From: Undibacterium pigrum
GTDB lineage: Bacteria; Pseudomonadota; Gammaproteobacteria; Burkholderiales; Burkholderiaceae_D
Assembly (NCBI RefSeq): GCF_003201815.1
Contig: NZ_QJKB01000008.1
Span: forward strand, 186,001 to 250,000
Direction: 5' to 3'
Length of the DNA stretch: 64,000 nucleotides
A program made the translations under genes and the position numbers. The notes beneath the pieces were generated by a model that did no database searches, had not been told where the DNA came from, and saw only the letters and a program-made list of their open reading frames with translations. This document shows positions 24,713 to 33,225 of this stretch, piece by piece (position 1 is the stretch's first letter; every line of letters begins with the position of its first letter).

Positions 24713-27325
24713 ATGAACTCGTCAGAAATCCGCGATAAATTCCTTAGCTTTTTCGAATCCAAGGGCCATACCCGTGTGCGCTCTTCCAGCCTGATACCCG
24801 GCAATGATCCTACCCTGCTGTTCACCAACTCCGGTATGGTGCAGTTCAAGGACGTGTTCCTCGGCCAGGACAAACGTGCCTACACCCGTGCCACGACAGC
24901 GCAACGCAGCGTACGTGCCGGCGGTAAACATAATGATCTGGAAAATGTGGGTTACACCGCGCGTCACCACACTTTCTTTGAAATGCTGGGCAATTTCTCT
25001 TTCGGCGATTACTTCAAGAAAGATGCGATTCACTACGCCTGGGAATTGCTGACCACAGTCTACGGCTTGCCAAAAGACAAGCTGACCGTCACCGTCTATC
25101 AGGAAGATGACGAAGCTTACGATATCTGGAAAAACGAAATCGGCGTGCCGGTAGAGCGCATAATCCGCATCGGCGACAACAAGGGCGCGCGTTACGCATC
25201 CGACAATTTCTGGCAAATGGCTGACACTGGCCCTTGCGGCCCTTGTACCGAGATTTTCTATGACCACGGTCCGGAAATCTGGGGCGGCCCTCCAGGTTCG
25301 CCAGATGAAGACGGCGACCGTTTCATCGAAATCTGGAACCTGGTGTTCATGCAGTTCAATAAAGATGAAGCAGGTGTCCTGAACCCTCTGCCTAAACCAT
25401 GCGTGGATACCGGCATGGGCCTGGAGCGTCTGTCTGCGGTCTTGCAGCATGTGCATTCCAACTATGAAATCGATACTTTCCAAAACCTGATCAAGGCAGC
25501 TGCGCGTGAAACCGGCTGTACGGATCTGGAAAACAATTCACTGCGCGTGATTGCCGATCATATCCGCTGTGCAGGCTTCCTGATTGTTGACGGCATCATC
25601 CCTGGTAATGAAGGCCGTGGCTATGTGCTGCGTCGCATTACCCGTCGTGCCTTGCGTCATGGTCACAAGCTGGGACAAAGCCAGCCTTTCTTCTACAAGC
25701 TGGTGCCTGATCTGGTTAAGGAAATGGGAGTTGCCTATCCTGAGCTGGCCGAAGCGGCTGAGCGTGTTGCTCAAGTATTGAAGCAGGAAGAAGAGCGCTT
25801 CGGTGAAACGCTGGAACACGGCATGAAGATTTTGGAAGCCGCGCTTGCCAAAGACAGCAAAAATCTGGATGGCAGAACAGCTTTCACTTTGTATGATACC
25901 TATGGCTTCCCGCTGGACCTGACAGCAGATATTTGCCGTGAGCGCGAGGTTGTCCTGGATGAAGCTGGTTTTAACGTAGCGATGGAAGAGCAGCGCACGA
26001 ATTCACGCGAAGGCGGCAAATTCAAGATGGCTGCTGCAATGGAATACAGCGGCGACAAAACCAAATTCGTTGGCTACGATCAATTGCAACACGAAGCCAA
26101 GGTTGTTGCATTGTATGTCGATGGCAGCGCCGTCAATGAAATCAAGGCTGGCCAGCAAGCTGTAGTCGTGCTCGACACTACACCTTTCTATGCTGAATCA
26201 GGCGGTCAGGCTGGCGATTCCGGTGTACTGGTGACAGCGGATGGTACGGTGTTTGAAGTGAGTGACACGCTGAAAGTACAAGCCGATGTATTCGGTCATC
26301 ACGGCGTACTGAAATCCGGCAGCCTGAGCCTGGCACAAAGCCTCAAAGCGGAAGTGAATGCAGAAATCCGTGCACAAACCATGCGCAATCACTCCGCCAC
26401 GCATCTGATGCACAAGGCCTTGCGTGAAGTATTGGGCAGCCATGTCGCACAAAAAGGTTCTCTGGTTGATGTGGAAAAAACCCGCTTCGACTTTAGCCAC
26501 AATGGCCCTATGACTGCCGATGAAATTCGTCAGGTAGAAACCATCGTCAACCGTGAAATTCTGGCTAACGCCGCAACCCAGGCGCAAGTCATGGGCTATG
26601 ACGACGCGGTCAAGCATGGTGCGATGGCACTGTTCGGCGAGAAATATGGCGATGAAGTGCGCGTGCTCGACATCGGTACTTCGCGCGAGCTGTGCGGTGG
26701 TACTCACGTATCCCGTACTGGTGATATCGGCCTGTTCAAGATCGTGGCTGAAGGCGGTGTGGCTGCCGGTATCCGTCGTGTAGAAGCCGTGACTGGTGAA
26801 GTTGCACTGGCACTGGTACAAAACCTGAATAGCCGTATCAATGAAGCTGCCGCTGCCCTGAAAACCCAGCCAGAAGAATTGACGCTGCGTATCGGCCAGG
26901 TGCAGGATCATGTCAAGGCTTTGGAAAAAGAACTGGCAACACTGAAATCAAAAATGGCTTCCAGCCAGGGCGATGATCTGGTGAACCAGGCTGTGGATGT
27001 CAAAGGCATCAAGGTACTGGCAGCAACGCTGGACGGCGCTGATGTGACAGCCCTGCGCGAAACCATGGACAAGCTCAAGGACAAGCTGAAAACAGCCGCC
27101 ATCGTGCTGGCCGCGGTCAATGATGGCAAGGTCAGCCTGATTGCTGGTGTGACGGCAGACAGCACCTCCAAAGTCAAGGCGGGTGATCTGGTCAATTTCG
27201 TGGCGCAGCAAGTTGGCGGCAAAGGTGGTGGCCGTCCTGACATGGCGCAAGCGGGTGGTACTGATGCCAGTGGCCTGGCAAAAGCCTTGGAGGGTGTGAC
27301 TGAATGGGTAACTTCACGTCTATGA
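24713..27325 (+). CDS. alaS: Alanine--tRNA ligase
   Basis: 870 residues, full length. N-terminal class II catalytic domain ([52 protein letters not shown]), tRNA-recognition region, editing domain with zinc-binding H-x3-H (NHSATHLMH) and C-x3-H (LCGGTH), and the C-terminal glycine-rich C-Ala/DHHA1 domain ([16 protein letters not shown]). It charges tRNA-Ala and edits Ser/Gly mischarging. The stop overlaps the next gene start (ATGA), forming an operon with the acetyltransferase and Nudix genes. Confidence 0.98.
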   Translation: MNSSEIRDKFLSFFESKGHTRVRSSSLIPGNDPTLLFTNSGMVQFKDVFLGQDKRAYTRATTAQRSVRAGGKHNDLENVGYTARHHTFFEMLGNFSFGDYFKKDAIHYAWELLTTVYGLPKDKLTVTVYQEDDEAYDIWKNEIGVPVERIIRIGDNKGARYASDNFWQMADTGPCGPCTEIFYDHGPEIWGGPPGSPDEDGDRFIEIWNLVFMQFNKDEAGVLNPLPKPCVDTGMGLERLSAVLQHVHSNYEIDTFQNLIKAAARETGCTDLENNSLRVIADHIRCAGFLIVDGIIPGNEGRGYVLRRITRRALRHGHKLGQSQPFFYKLVPDLVKEMGVAYPELAEAAERVAQVLKQEEERFGETLEHGMKILEAALAKDSKNLDGRTAFTLYDTYGFPLDLTADICREREVVLDEAGFNVAMEEQRTNSREGGKFKMAAAMEYSGDKTKFVGYDQLQHEAKVVALYVDGSAVNEIKAGQQAVVVLDTTPFYAESGGQAGDSGVLVTADGTVFEVSDTLKVQADVFGHHGVLKSGSLSLAQSLKAEVNAEIRAQTMRNHSATHLMHKALREVLGSHVAQKGSLVDVEKTRFDFSHNGPMTADEIRQVETIVNREILANAATQAQVMGYDDAVKHGAMALFGEKYGDEVRVLDIGTSRELCGGTHVSRTGDIGLFKIVAEGGVAAGIRRVEAVTGEVALALVQNLNSRINEAAAALKTQPEELTLRIGQVQDHVKALEKELATLKSKMASSQGDDLVNQAVDVKGIKVLAATLDGADVTALRETMDKLKDKLKTAAIVLAAVNDGKVSLIAGVTADSTSKVKAGDLVNFVAQQVGGKGGGRPDMAQAGGTDASGLAKALEGVTEWVTSRL

Positions 27326-27840
27326 TACACATACGTCGCGCTGAAATTTCAGATGCGGCACAACTGCAACGGGTGTTCGCTAGTGGCGGCACCTATGCAG
27401 GTACTTTGCAATTGCCTCATCCAACAACAGAGATATGGCAAGAGCGGCTGGAAAAGACTGACCCCAATGATACCCGCCTGGTTGCCATCTATGATGGTGT
27501 GGTGGTGGGTATGGCCAGCCTGCATATGGAAAAAAAGCAAAGACGTAGCCACGTTGCCTCGCTAGGCATGGGCGTGGCCGACTCTTTTTCCGGACGCGGC
27601 ATAGGCACTGCGCTGTTGACCGAGTTACTGAATCTATCAGATAACTGGCTCAATCTTCTGCGCATAGAATTGACAGTGTTTTGCGATAACACTGCCGCCA
27701 TCCATCTGTATAAAAAATTTGGCTTTGAAAAAGAAGGCACCATGCGTGCCTATGCTTTTCGCAATGGTCAGTATGTCGACAGTTATGCCATGGCGCGCCT
27801 GCACCCCAGGCAGGCCATGATACCGCTGAGGGAATTCTGA
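27322..27840 (+). CDS. aaaT: GNAT L-amino acid N-acetyltransferase, AaaT/YhhY-like
   Basis: 172 residues. It matches E. coli YhhY (AaaT) closely along its length as I recall it: [39 protein letters not shown] (acetyl-CoA loop), [26 protein letters not shown] and [16 protein letters not shown]. coli AaaT acetylates free Phe and Met among others. The ATG at 27322 overlaps the alaS stop as ATGA and is preferred over the ATG at 27304. The link with alaS is probably only co-expression. Confidence 0.88.
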   Translation: MIHIRRAEISDAAQLQRVFASGGTYAGTLQLPHPTTEIWQERLEKTDPNDTRLVAIYDGVVVGMASLHMEKKQRRSHVASLGMGVADSFSGRGIGTALLTELLNLSDNWLNLLRIELTVFCDNTAAIHLYKKFGFEKEGTMRAYAFRNGQYVDSYAMARLHPRQAMIPLREF

Positions 27841-27847
27841 GGTCAGT

Positions 27848-28366
27848 ATGGAATTAAAGTTTTGCCCGGTATGTGCAACATCTCTGATAGAACGTCCCGA
27901 TGAACAGGAAGCCGGCAAGCTCAGGCTGGCCTGCCCTGAAGGCCACTGGACCCATTGGGACAATCCCCTTCCTGTGCTGGCTGCCCTGGTCGAATTTGAA
28001 GACAAAATACTGCTGGCCCGCAATGCAGCATGGCCAGAAAATACCTTTGCCCTCATCACCGGCTTCATGGAGCGCGGCGAAACCCCCGAGCAGGGCGTGG
28101 CGCGTGAACTCAAGGAAGAAACCAATCTCGATGCGGATGAAGTGACACTGATAGGTGTCTATGAATTCATTCGTAAGAATGAGCTCATCATTGCCTATCA
28201 CGTCAAGGCATCGGGCACAGTCAGCCTCTCGCCAGAATTGCTGGAATACCGCCTCATAGAACCTGAAAAACTCCGGCCCTGGAATGCCGGTACCGGTCAC
28301 GCCATGGCAGACTGGATGCGCAAGCGTGGCCTGGAGCCGGTTTATAGGGAATGGGAAAGCAAGTAA
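27848..28366 (+). CDS. Nudix hydrolase with N-terminal zinc ribbon
   Basis: 172 residues. N-terminal CPVC and a later CPEGHWTHWDNP look like a zinc ribbon as in NudC. The Nudix box is intact: GFMERGETPEQGVARELKEETNL (G-x5-E-x7-REL-x-EE), with a C-terminal WNAGTGHAMADWM extension. Expected to hydrolyse a nucleoside diphosphate linked to another group; NADH-type substrate possible but the NudC SQPWPFPxS motif is absent. It starts 7 bp after aaaT with GAGG overlapping the aaaT stop. Confidence 0.88.
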   Translation: MELKFCPVCATSLIERPDEQEAGKLRLACPEGHWTHWDNPLPVLAALVEFEDKILLARNAAWPENTFALITGFMERGETPEQGVARELKEETNLDADEVTLIGVYEFIRKNELIIAYHVKASGTVSLSPELLEYRLIEPEKLRPWNAGTGHAMADWMRKRGLEPVYREWESK

Positions 28367-28699
28367 GCATTTTTTTGCAATGCAAACAAGGCTTGCAGTT
28401 TAGGAAAAGAATGAGTGCCTGATTCATGCTGCAATGCAATTAAAAGGCAGTTTTACAATTGTTTTGATGAAATATCTGGATTTAGTAAGTCAACAGTAAG
28501 TTTAGTGACTAAGATGAGAGCAGTGGCTATAAAAGAATAATTCCTGGATTTGCACTATTTCAGTGCAGAAACTTTCTAAAATAATTGCTCTTTTGTTGTT
28601 AGTCTGCTGCGACGCACCATACGAATGAAAATTCCGGTAGAATTGGTGCATTAATTGTAGAGCGTATGTGCTTACTCAATTTGTATTACTGGGAAAATC
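28367..28699. other. Intergenic stretch between the Nudix gene and the TusA-like gene
   Basis: 333 bp, AT-rich, no credible gene. It contains a direct repeat of GCAATGCAA (28377-28385 and 28431-28439) and a short inverted repeat TGCAC/GTGCA (28551-28555, 28563-28567). No convincing terminator or sigma-70 promoter was found, although one of each is expected here. Confidence 0.5.
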
Positions 28700-28927
28700 A
28701 TGCAATTCAATAAAGAACTGGATGCACGCGGACTGAACTGTCCTCTTCCAATTTTAAAGACCAAGAAGGCGCTGGCCGAAATGCTCACTGGTGAAGTGTT
28801 GCATGTGCTGGCGACTGACCCTGGTTCGGTAAGGGACTTCAAGGCCTTTTCCAAGCAAACCGGCAATGAGCTGTTGTCGCATCAGGAAAACAGCAAAGAG
28901 TTTGAGTACTTCATCAAACGCAAATAA
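28700..28927 (+). CDS. tusA: TusA-family sulfurtransferase
   Basis: 75 residues, typical TusA size. The motif LDARGLNCPLPILKTKKAL contains the C14-P-x-P signature in which the cysteine carries persulfide sulfur. TusA proteins relay sulfur to tRNA thiolation, molybdenum cofactor or oxidation pathways; this member could be any of the paralogues. It is followed by a strong terminator, so monocistronic. Confidence 0.88.
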   Translation: MQFNKELDARGLNCPLPILKTKKALAEMLTGEVLHVLATDPGSVRDFKAFSKQTGNELLSHQENSKEFEYFIKRK

Positions 28928-28975
28928 GCCAGATAGTTTGTTCAGCCTGCTTACCCGCCGGCAAAGCAGCGCAAG

Positions 28976-29003
28976 AAAACCCGCACTCTGTTGCGGGTTT
29001 TTT
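28976..29003 (+). terminator. Intrinsic terminator of the TusA-like gene
   Basis: Stem AAAACCCGCA (28976-28985) with TGCGGGTTTT (28992-29001), loop CTCTGT, six T residues. Confidence 0.92.
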
Positions 29004-29187
29004 CGTTTCTGTATTTTAGTTTCTCTTTAATTTTCCCAAAAATTGCGATTTATCTTCGATTTAATATGGTTTGAATTGGCTTCGTATGCATGCTGTGCCA
29101 TATTGGATTAGGCATTCTGCTCTAGTGGCAAAGTGGATTAAAAAGAACGCTCGTGCTAAATTGTGCAAAATCTTGATGTTTTCGTTT

Positions 29188-29193
29188 TATAAT
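29188..29193 (+). promoter_or_regulatory. Candidate -10 box of the etfBA operon
   Basis: A perfect TATAAT. The -35 hexamer at standard spacing is weak. It lies 9 bp before the palindrome at 29202-29217 and would give a leader of about 250 nt before etfB. Confidence 0.4.
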
Positions 29194-29201
29194 CAATAGA
29201 A

Positions 29202-29217
29202 TTTACGTATACGTCAA
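29202..29217. promoter_or_regulatory. 16-bp palindromic operator candidate (LiuR/FadP-like) upstream of etfB
   Basis: TTTACGTATACGTCAA is symmetric at 7 of 8 positions per half. The ACGT-x-x-ACGT core resembles what I recall of LiuR-type MerR-family sites that control branched-chain amino acid and acyl-CoA catabolism, including etf genes, in Beta- and Gammaproteobacteria. It would overlap the transcription start of the candidate promoter at 29188-29193, fitting repression. Confidence 0.55.
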
Positions 29218-29265
29218 TTTGCAGGTGCGAAAGCGCAGTAATATTAGAGTCTTCGTGCGGGTCTT

Positions 29266-29298
29266 ATTGAGTACCAGACCTGTGAGGTCCTGCTCAAT
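29266..29298 (+). other. Hairpin in the etfB leader
   Basis: ATTGAG (29266-29271) pairs with CTCAAT (29293-29298), and CAGACC pairs with GGTC and TG inside it (one bulge), loop TGTGA. It is part of the 521-bp gap 28928-29448, which otherwise holds the TusA terminator, the candidate promoter and the palindrome. No known riboswitch class was recognised. Confidence 0.4.
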
Positions 29299-29448
29299 GC
29301 AGAAGTCCGGCAGGCTTTCTTACTCGCAAGCAAAGTGATGGAACGTCAGGCAGCAAATTTTCAGTATCAAGCTTTAAAATTCGTAGCAAGTTTCGTATAA
29401 ATCGGTATTAAATTCGGTATTCCCCAATTAGCTCATAAAGGCAGAACT

Positions 29449-30201
29449 ATGAAAGTCCTGGTACCAGTCAAACGCGTCGTCGATTACAACGTCAAAGTAC
29501 GTGTTAAATCTGATGGCTCTGGCGTTGATATCGCCAACGTCAAAATGTCCATGAACCCATTTGATGAAATCGCTGTTGAAGAAGCGACCCGCCTGAAAGA
29601 AGCTGGCGTCGTGACTGAAGTCATCGCTGTCTCTTGTGGCGTAGTGCAATGCCAGGAAACCCTGCGTACTGCCATGGCGATTGGTGCTGACCGCGGCATC
29701 CTGGTCGAAAGCGATGCAGAACTGCAACCGCTGGCAGTAGCCAAATTGCTCAAGGCACTGGCTGACAAAGAGCAACCACAACTGATCATCCTCGGCAAAC
29801 AGGCGATTGATGATGACAGCAACCAGACTGGCCAGATGCTGGCAGCCCTGCTGGGCTGGCCACAAGCGACTTTCGCTTCCAAAGTTACCGTTGCTGACGG
29901 TAAAGCTACGGTAACTCGTGAAGTAGACGGCGGCTTGGAAACACTGTCCCTGACACTGCCAGCCATCATCACGACAGACTTGCGTTTGAATGAGCCACGT
30001 TATGTGACTTTGCCTAACATCATGAAGGCCAAGAAAAAACAACTGGACAATGTCAAGCCAGCAGACCTGGGTGTGGACGTTGCTTCCCGCGTCAAGACTC
30101 TGAAAGTCACTGAGCCACCAAAACGCAGCGCCGGTATCAAAGTACCTGACGTAGCAACCCTGGTTGCCAAGCTGCGCAATGAAGCCAAGGTTATTGGCTG
30201 A
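29449..30201 (+). CDS. etfB: Electron transfer flavoprotein subunit beta
   Basis: 250 residues, usual length. [47 protein letters not shown] and [21 protein letters not shown] are ETF-beta signatures (AMP-binding subunit). With EtfA it takes electrons from acyl-CoA dehydrogenases and passes them to ETF:ubiquinone oxidoreductase. It is the first gene of the etfB-etfA-acyl-CoA dehydrogenase cluster. Confidence 0.97.
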   Translation: MKVLVPVKRVVDYNVKVRVKSDGSGVDIANVKMSMNPFDEIAVEEATRLKEAGVVTEVIAVSCGVVQCQETLRTAMAIGADRGILVESDAELQPLAVAKLLKALADKEQPQLIILGKQAIDDDSNQTGQMLAALLGWPQATFASKVTVADGKATVTREVDGGLETLSLTLPAIITTDLRLNEPRYVTLPNIMKAKKKQLDNVKPADLGVDVASRVKTLKVTEPPKRSAGIKVPDVATLVAKLRNEAKVIG

Positions 30202-30289
30202 TAGTTTTCAGCTTTCATAAAGACAGAATTTAAGAATAATTTTTGTTGCCGGGATATTGATCCTGACAACACATCAAGTGGAAAACATC

Positions 30290-31219
30290 ATGACTACACT
30301 CGTCATCGCTGAACACGACAACGCTGGCCTCAAGGGCAGCACATTGAACACTGTTACTGCTGCTGCACAATGCGGCGCAGATGTACACGTACTTGTTGCT
30401 GGCCACAATGCTGGCGCAGCAGCACAGGCTGCCGCTCAAATCGCTGGCGTCAGTAAAGTATTGCATGCAGATGCAGCGCATTTTGCTGATGGCCTGGCAG
30501 AAAACATTGCTGAGCAAGTACTGGCAATTGCATCTGGCTACAGCCATATCCTGGCACCGGCAACTGCTTACGGCAAAAACATTTTGCCACGCGTTGCTGC
30601 CAAGCTCGACGTATCGCAAATCTCTGAAATCACCAAGGTAGACAGTCCTGACACTTTCGAGCGTCCTATCTACGCCGGTAACGCCATCGCTACCGTACAA
30701 TCGACAGACGCCATCAAGGTCATCACTGTGCGTACAACAGGTTTTGATGCTGCTGCTACTGGTGGTTCTGCTGCTTTGGAAACTGTTACTGCAGTTGCTG
30801 ACTCTGGCAAATCTGCATTTGTTTCCCGCGAAGTAGCCAAGTCTGACCGTCCTGAACTGACAGCTGCGAAAGTCATTGTTTCTGGTGGCCGTGGCATGGG
30901 TTCTGGCGACAACTTCAAAATTCTGGAGCCACTGGCTGACAAGCTGGGTGCTGCCATGGGTGCTTCCCGTGCTGCGGTGGATGCAGGCTTTGTACCGAAT
31001 GACTGGCAAGTTGGCCAGACCGGCAAGATCGTTGCTCCGCAACTGTATATCGCCGTCGGTATCTCTGGCGCGATCCAGCATCTGGCCGGTATGAAAGATT
31101 CCAAAGTCATCGTGGCGATTAACAAAGATCCAGAAGCACCGATTTTCTCGGTCGCTGACTATGGCATCGTTGGCGATCTGTTTGATATCGTTCCACAACT
31201 GGTAGCTGAATTAGGTTAA
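30290..31219 (+). CDS. etfA: Electron transfer flavoprotein subunit alpha
   Basis: 309 residues. The C-terminal FAD-binding block is intact: [67 protein letters not shown] and [22 protein letters not shown]. The ATG at 30290 gives the canonical start [11 protein letters not shown]; the longer frame from 30257 is unlikely. It is 88 bp after etfB. Confidence 0.97.
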   Translation: MTTLVIAEHDNAGLKGSTLNTVTAAAQCGADVHVLVAGHNAGAAAQAAAQIAGVSKVLHADAAHFADGLAENIAEQVLAIASGYSHILAPATAYGKNILPRVAAKLDVSQISEITKVDSPDTFERPIYAGNAIATVQSTDAIKVITVRTTGFDAAATGGSAALETVTAVADSGKSAFVSREVAKSDRPELTAAKVIVSGGRGMGSGDNFKILEPLADKLGAAMGASRAAVDAGFVPNDWQVGQTGKIVAPQLYIAVGISGAIQHLAGMKDSKVIVAINKDPEAPIFSVADYGIVGDLFDIVPQLVAELG

Positions 31220-31246
31220 TTTTTTTGGCCGCTGCGGCGGCCTGAC

Positions 31247-31311
31247 GGGGCAGGTAAGCGGTTTATCGCATTATTCAGGCGATCTTCCTGACCTGCCCCT
31301 TTTTCTTTTTT
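31247..31311 (+). terminator. Terminator or attenuator between etfA and the acyl-CoA dehydrogenase gene
   Basis: GGGGCAGGT (31247-31255) pairs with ACCTGCCCC (31291-31299), then TTTTTCTTTTTT. The 35-nt loop holds a small GCG...CGC pair. Read-through would allow lower expression of the dehydrogenase from the etf promoter. Confidence 0.7.
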
Positions 31312-31322
31312 GGGATACAAAA

Positions 31323-33113
31323 ATGAGCTATGTTGCCCCTGTCAAGGACATGCTGTTCCTCATCAACGAACTGGCTGGTCTGGCGGAAGTCAATGCCTTG
31401 CCTGGCTGTGAAGATGCAACGGCAGAAACGGTAGAAGCTGTGCTGGAAGAAAACGCCAAGTTTGCTGGCGAAGTGGTTGCCCCTTTGAACTTCCCGGGTG
31501 ACCTGGCACCAAGCTATTGGAAAGACGGCGAAGTCTTCACCAGCAAGGGTTTTAAAGAAGCCTTCAAGATGTTTGGTGAGGCAGGCTGGCAGGGTGTGCA
31601 GCATCCGCAAGAATTTGGCGGCCAGGGCTTGCCCAAGCTGGTGGCAACGCCATGCATAGAAATGCTCAATGCAGCCAGCATCTCGTTTGCCCTGTGCCCG
31701 TTGCTGACTGATGGCGCGATTGAAGCCCTGCTGACTGCTGGCAGCGACGAACAAAAAGCCATCTATCTGGAAAACCTGATTTCTGGTAAATGGACAGGCA
31801 CCATGAACCTGACCGAACCACAAGCTGGTTCTGACCTGGCGATGGTGCGCAGCCGTGCCGTGCCTCAAGGCGATGGTACTTTTAAAGTCTACGGTACCAA
31901 GATTTTCATCACCTATGGTGAGCACGATATGGCAGAAAATATCGTCCACCTGGTGCTGGCACGTACACCTGATGCACCAGAAGGCGTCAAAGGTATTTCC
32001 CTGTTCATCGTTCCCAAGTTTTTGGTGAATGCCGATGGCAGCCTGGGTGCACGCAATGACGCACACTGCGTATCGATAGAACACAAGCTGGGGATCAAGG
32101 CCAGCCCGACCGCTGTACTGCAATTTGGTGACAACGGTGGCGCGATAGGCACACTGGTTGGCGAAGAAAACCGCGGCCTCGAATACATGTTCATCATGAT
32201 GAATGCGGCCCGCTTTGGCGTTGGCATGCAAGGCATAGGCGTGGCAGAACGCGCTTACCAAAAGGCAGTGCAATACGCCAAAGACCGCGTGCAGTCGCGT
32301 GACCTGGCTGGCTCTGCTGGCCCGGTTGCCATCATCAATCATCCTGACGTACGCCGCATGCTGATGTCCATGCGTGCCCAGACTGAGGGCGCGCGTGCGC
32401 TGGCCTACGTTGCTGCCGGTATCAGTGACTTTGCCCATCATCATGCCGATGCAGCGGTGCGCAAGGCCAACCAGGCCAAGTATGAATATCTGGTGCCTAT
32501 CGTCAAAGGCTGGTCGACAGAAATGTCGCTGGATGTCACATCGACTGGTGTGCAGGTCCACGGCGGCATGGGCTTCATCGAAGAAACTGGCGCGGCACAA
32601 CACTACCGCGATGCCAAGATTCTGACCATCTATGAAGGTACTACAGCCATCCAGGCGAATGACCTGGTAGGCCGTAAAACTTCACGCGATGGCGGCGCTA
32701 CTGCAAAAGCATTCATCGCTGACATGCGCGCAACAGAAGCACAATTGACGGCAATTGGTTCTGTCGACATGCTGGCGATACAGCGCCAACTGGCAGCAGG
32801 TACTGCAGCGCTGGAAGACGTGGTTGATTATGTCGTCACTAACTTCAAGCAAGACATCAAGGGCGTGTTTGCCGGCAGTGTCCTGTACCTGAAACTGGCG
32901 GGCATCGTTTTCGGTGGCTGGCAAATGGCACGTGCTGCCATCATCGCCCAGCAAAAACTGGATGCAGGCGAGGGTGATGCAGCCTTCCTGAAAGCCAAGA
33001 TCGCGACTGCACGTTACTTTGCTGACCACATCCTGTCGGCAGCTCAAGGCCTGCGTTCTGCTATCGTTGAAGGTAGTGCCGGCGTCATGGCTCTGGCGGA
33101 AGATCAGTTCTGA
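31323..33113 (+). CDS. Acyl-CoA dehydrogenase, long DmdC-type with C-terminal extension
   Basis: 596 residues, about 200 longer than classical acyl-CoA dehydrogenases. The flavin/substrate core is seen: TMNLTEPQAGSDLAMVRSRA, FITYGEHDMAENIVHLVLA, HKLGIKASPT, AARFGVGMQGIGVAERAY, QVHGGMGFIEETGAAQHYRDAKILTIYEGTTAIQANDL with the expected catalytic Glu in YEGTT. The C-terminal ~130 residues match the extension found in 3-methylmercaptopropionyl-CoA dehydrogenase-like proteins. Electrons would go to EtfBA, encoded just upstream. The actual acyl substrate is unknown; DMSP catabolism should not be assumed from the family name. Confidence 0.93.
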   Translation: MSYVAPVKDMLFLINELAGLAEVNALPGCEDATAETVEAVLEENAKFAGEVVAPLNFPGDLAPSYWKDGEVFTSKGFKEAFKMFGEAGWQGVQHPQEFGGQGLPKLVATPCIEMLNAASISFALCPLLTDGAIEALLTAGSDEQKAIYLENLISGKWTGTMNLTEPQAGSDLAMVRSRAVPQGDGTFKVYGTKIFITYGEHDMAENIVHLVLARTPDAPEGVKGISLFIVPKFLVNADGSLGARNDAHCVSIEHKLGIKASPTAVLQFGDNGGAIGTLVGEENRGLEYMFIMMNAARFGVGMQGIGVAERAYQKAVQYAKDRVQSRDLAGSAGPVAIINHPDVRRMLMSMRAQTEGARALAYVAAGISDFAHHHADAAVRKANQAKYEYLVPIVKGWSTEMSLDVTSTGVQVHGGMGFIEETGAAQHYRDAKILTIYEGTTAIQANDLVGRKTSRDGGATAKAFIADMRATEAQLTAIGSVDMLAIQRQLAAGTAALEDVVDYVVTNFKQDIKGVFAGSVLYLKLAGIVFGGWQMARAAIIAQQKLDAGEGDAAFLKAKIATARYFADHILSAAQGLRSAIVEGSAGVMALAEDQF

Positions 33114-33140
33114 TTATTTTGTTTGAACTGAGTTCATCTG

Positions 33141-33180
33141 AAAACCTCCCACAGCTCTGGTAGCATGCGGGAGGTTTTTT
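33141..33180 (+). terminator. Intrinsic terminator after the acyl-CoA dehydrogenase gene
   Basis: AAAACCTCCC (33141-33150) with GGGAGGTTTT (33169-33178), 18-nt loop, six T residues. Confidence 0.9.
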
Positions 33181-33225
33181 ATTATCAGCGCTGCTTCAAG
33201 CATTCATGCTTATGCGCATTGCGCT

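Noticed and set aside
28928-29187. Possible small gene between the TusA terminator and the etfB promoter
   Set aside because: No frame of useful length with a ribosome site was found.
29194-29448. etfB leader considered as a known riboswitch
   Set aside because: None of the core motifs of riboswitch classes I know was seen; only a generic hairpin.
31275-32603. 442-codon open frame on the minus strand opposite the acyl-CoA dehydrogenase
   Set aside because: The plus-strand protein has complete family motifs over the same bases; the antisense frame is Cys/His-rich with no recognisable domain and no ribosome site.
31323-33113. Calling the acyl-CoA dehydrogenase dmdC and assigning DMSP degradation
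   Set aside because: The long DmdC-type architecture is shared by many general acyl-CoA dehydrogenases; no other dmd gene is nearby.
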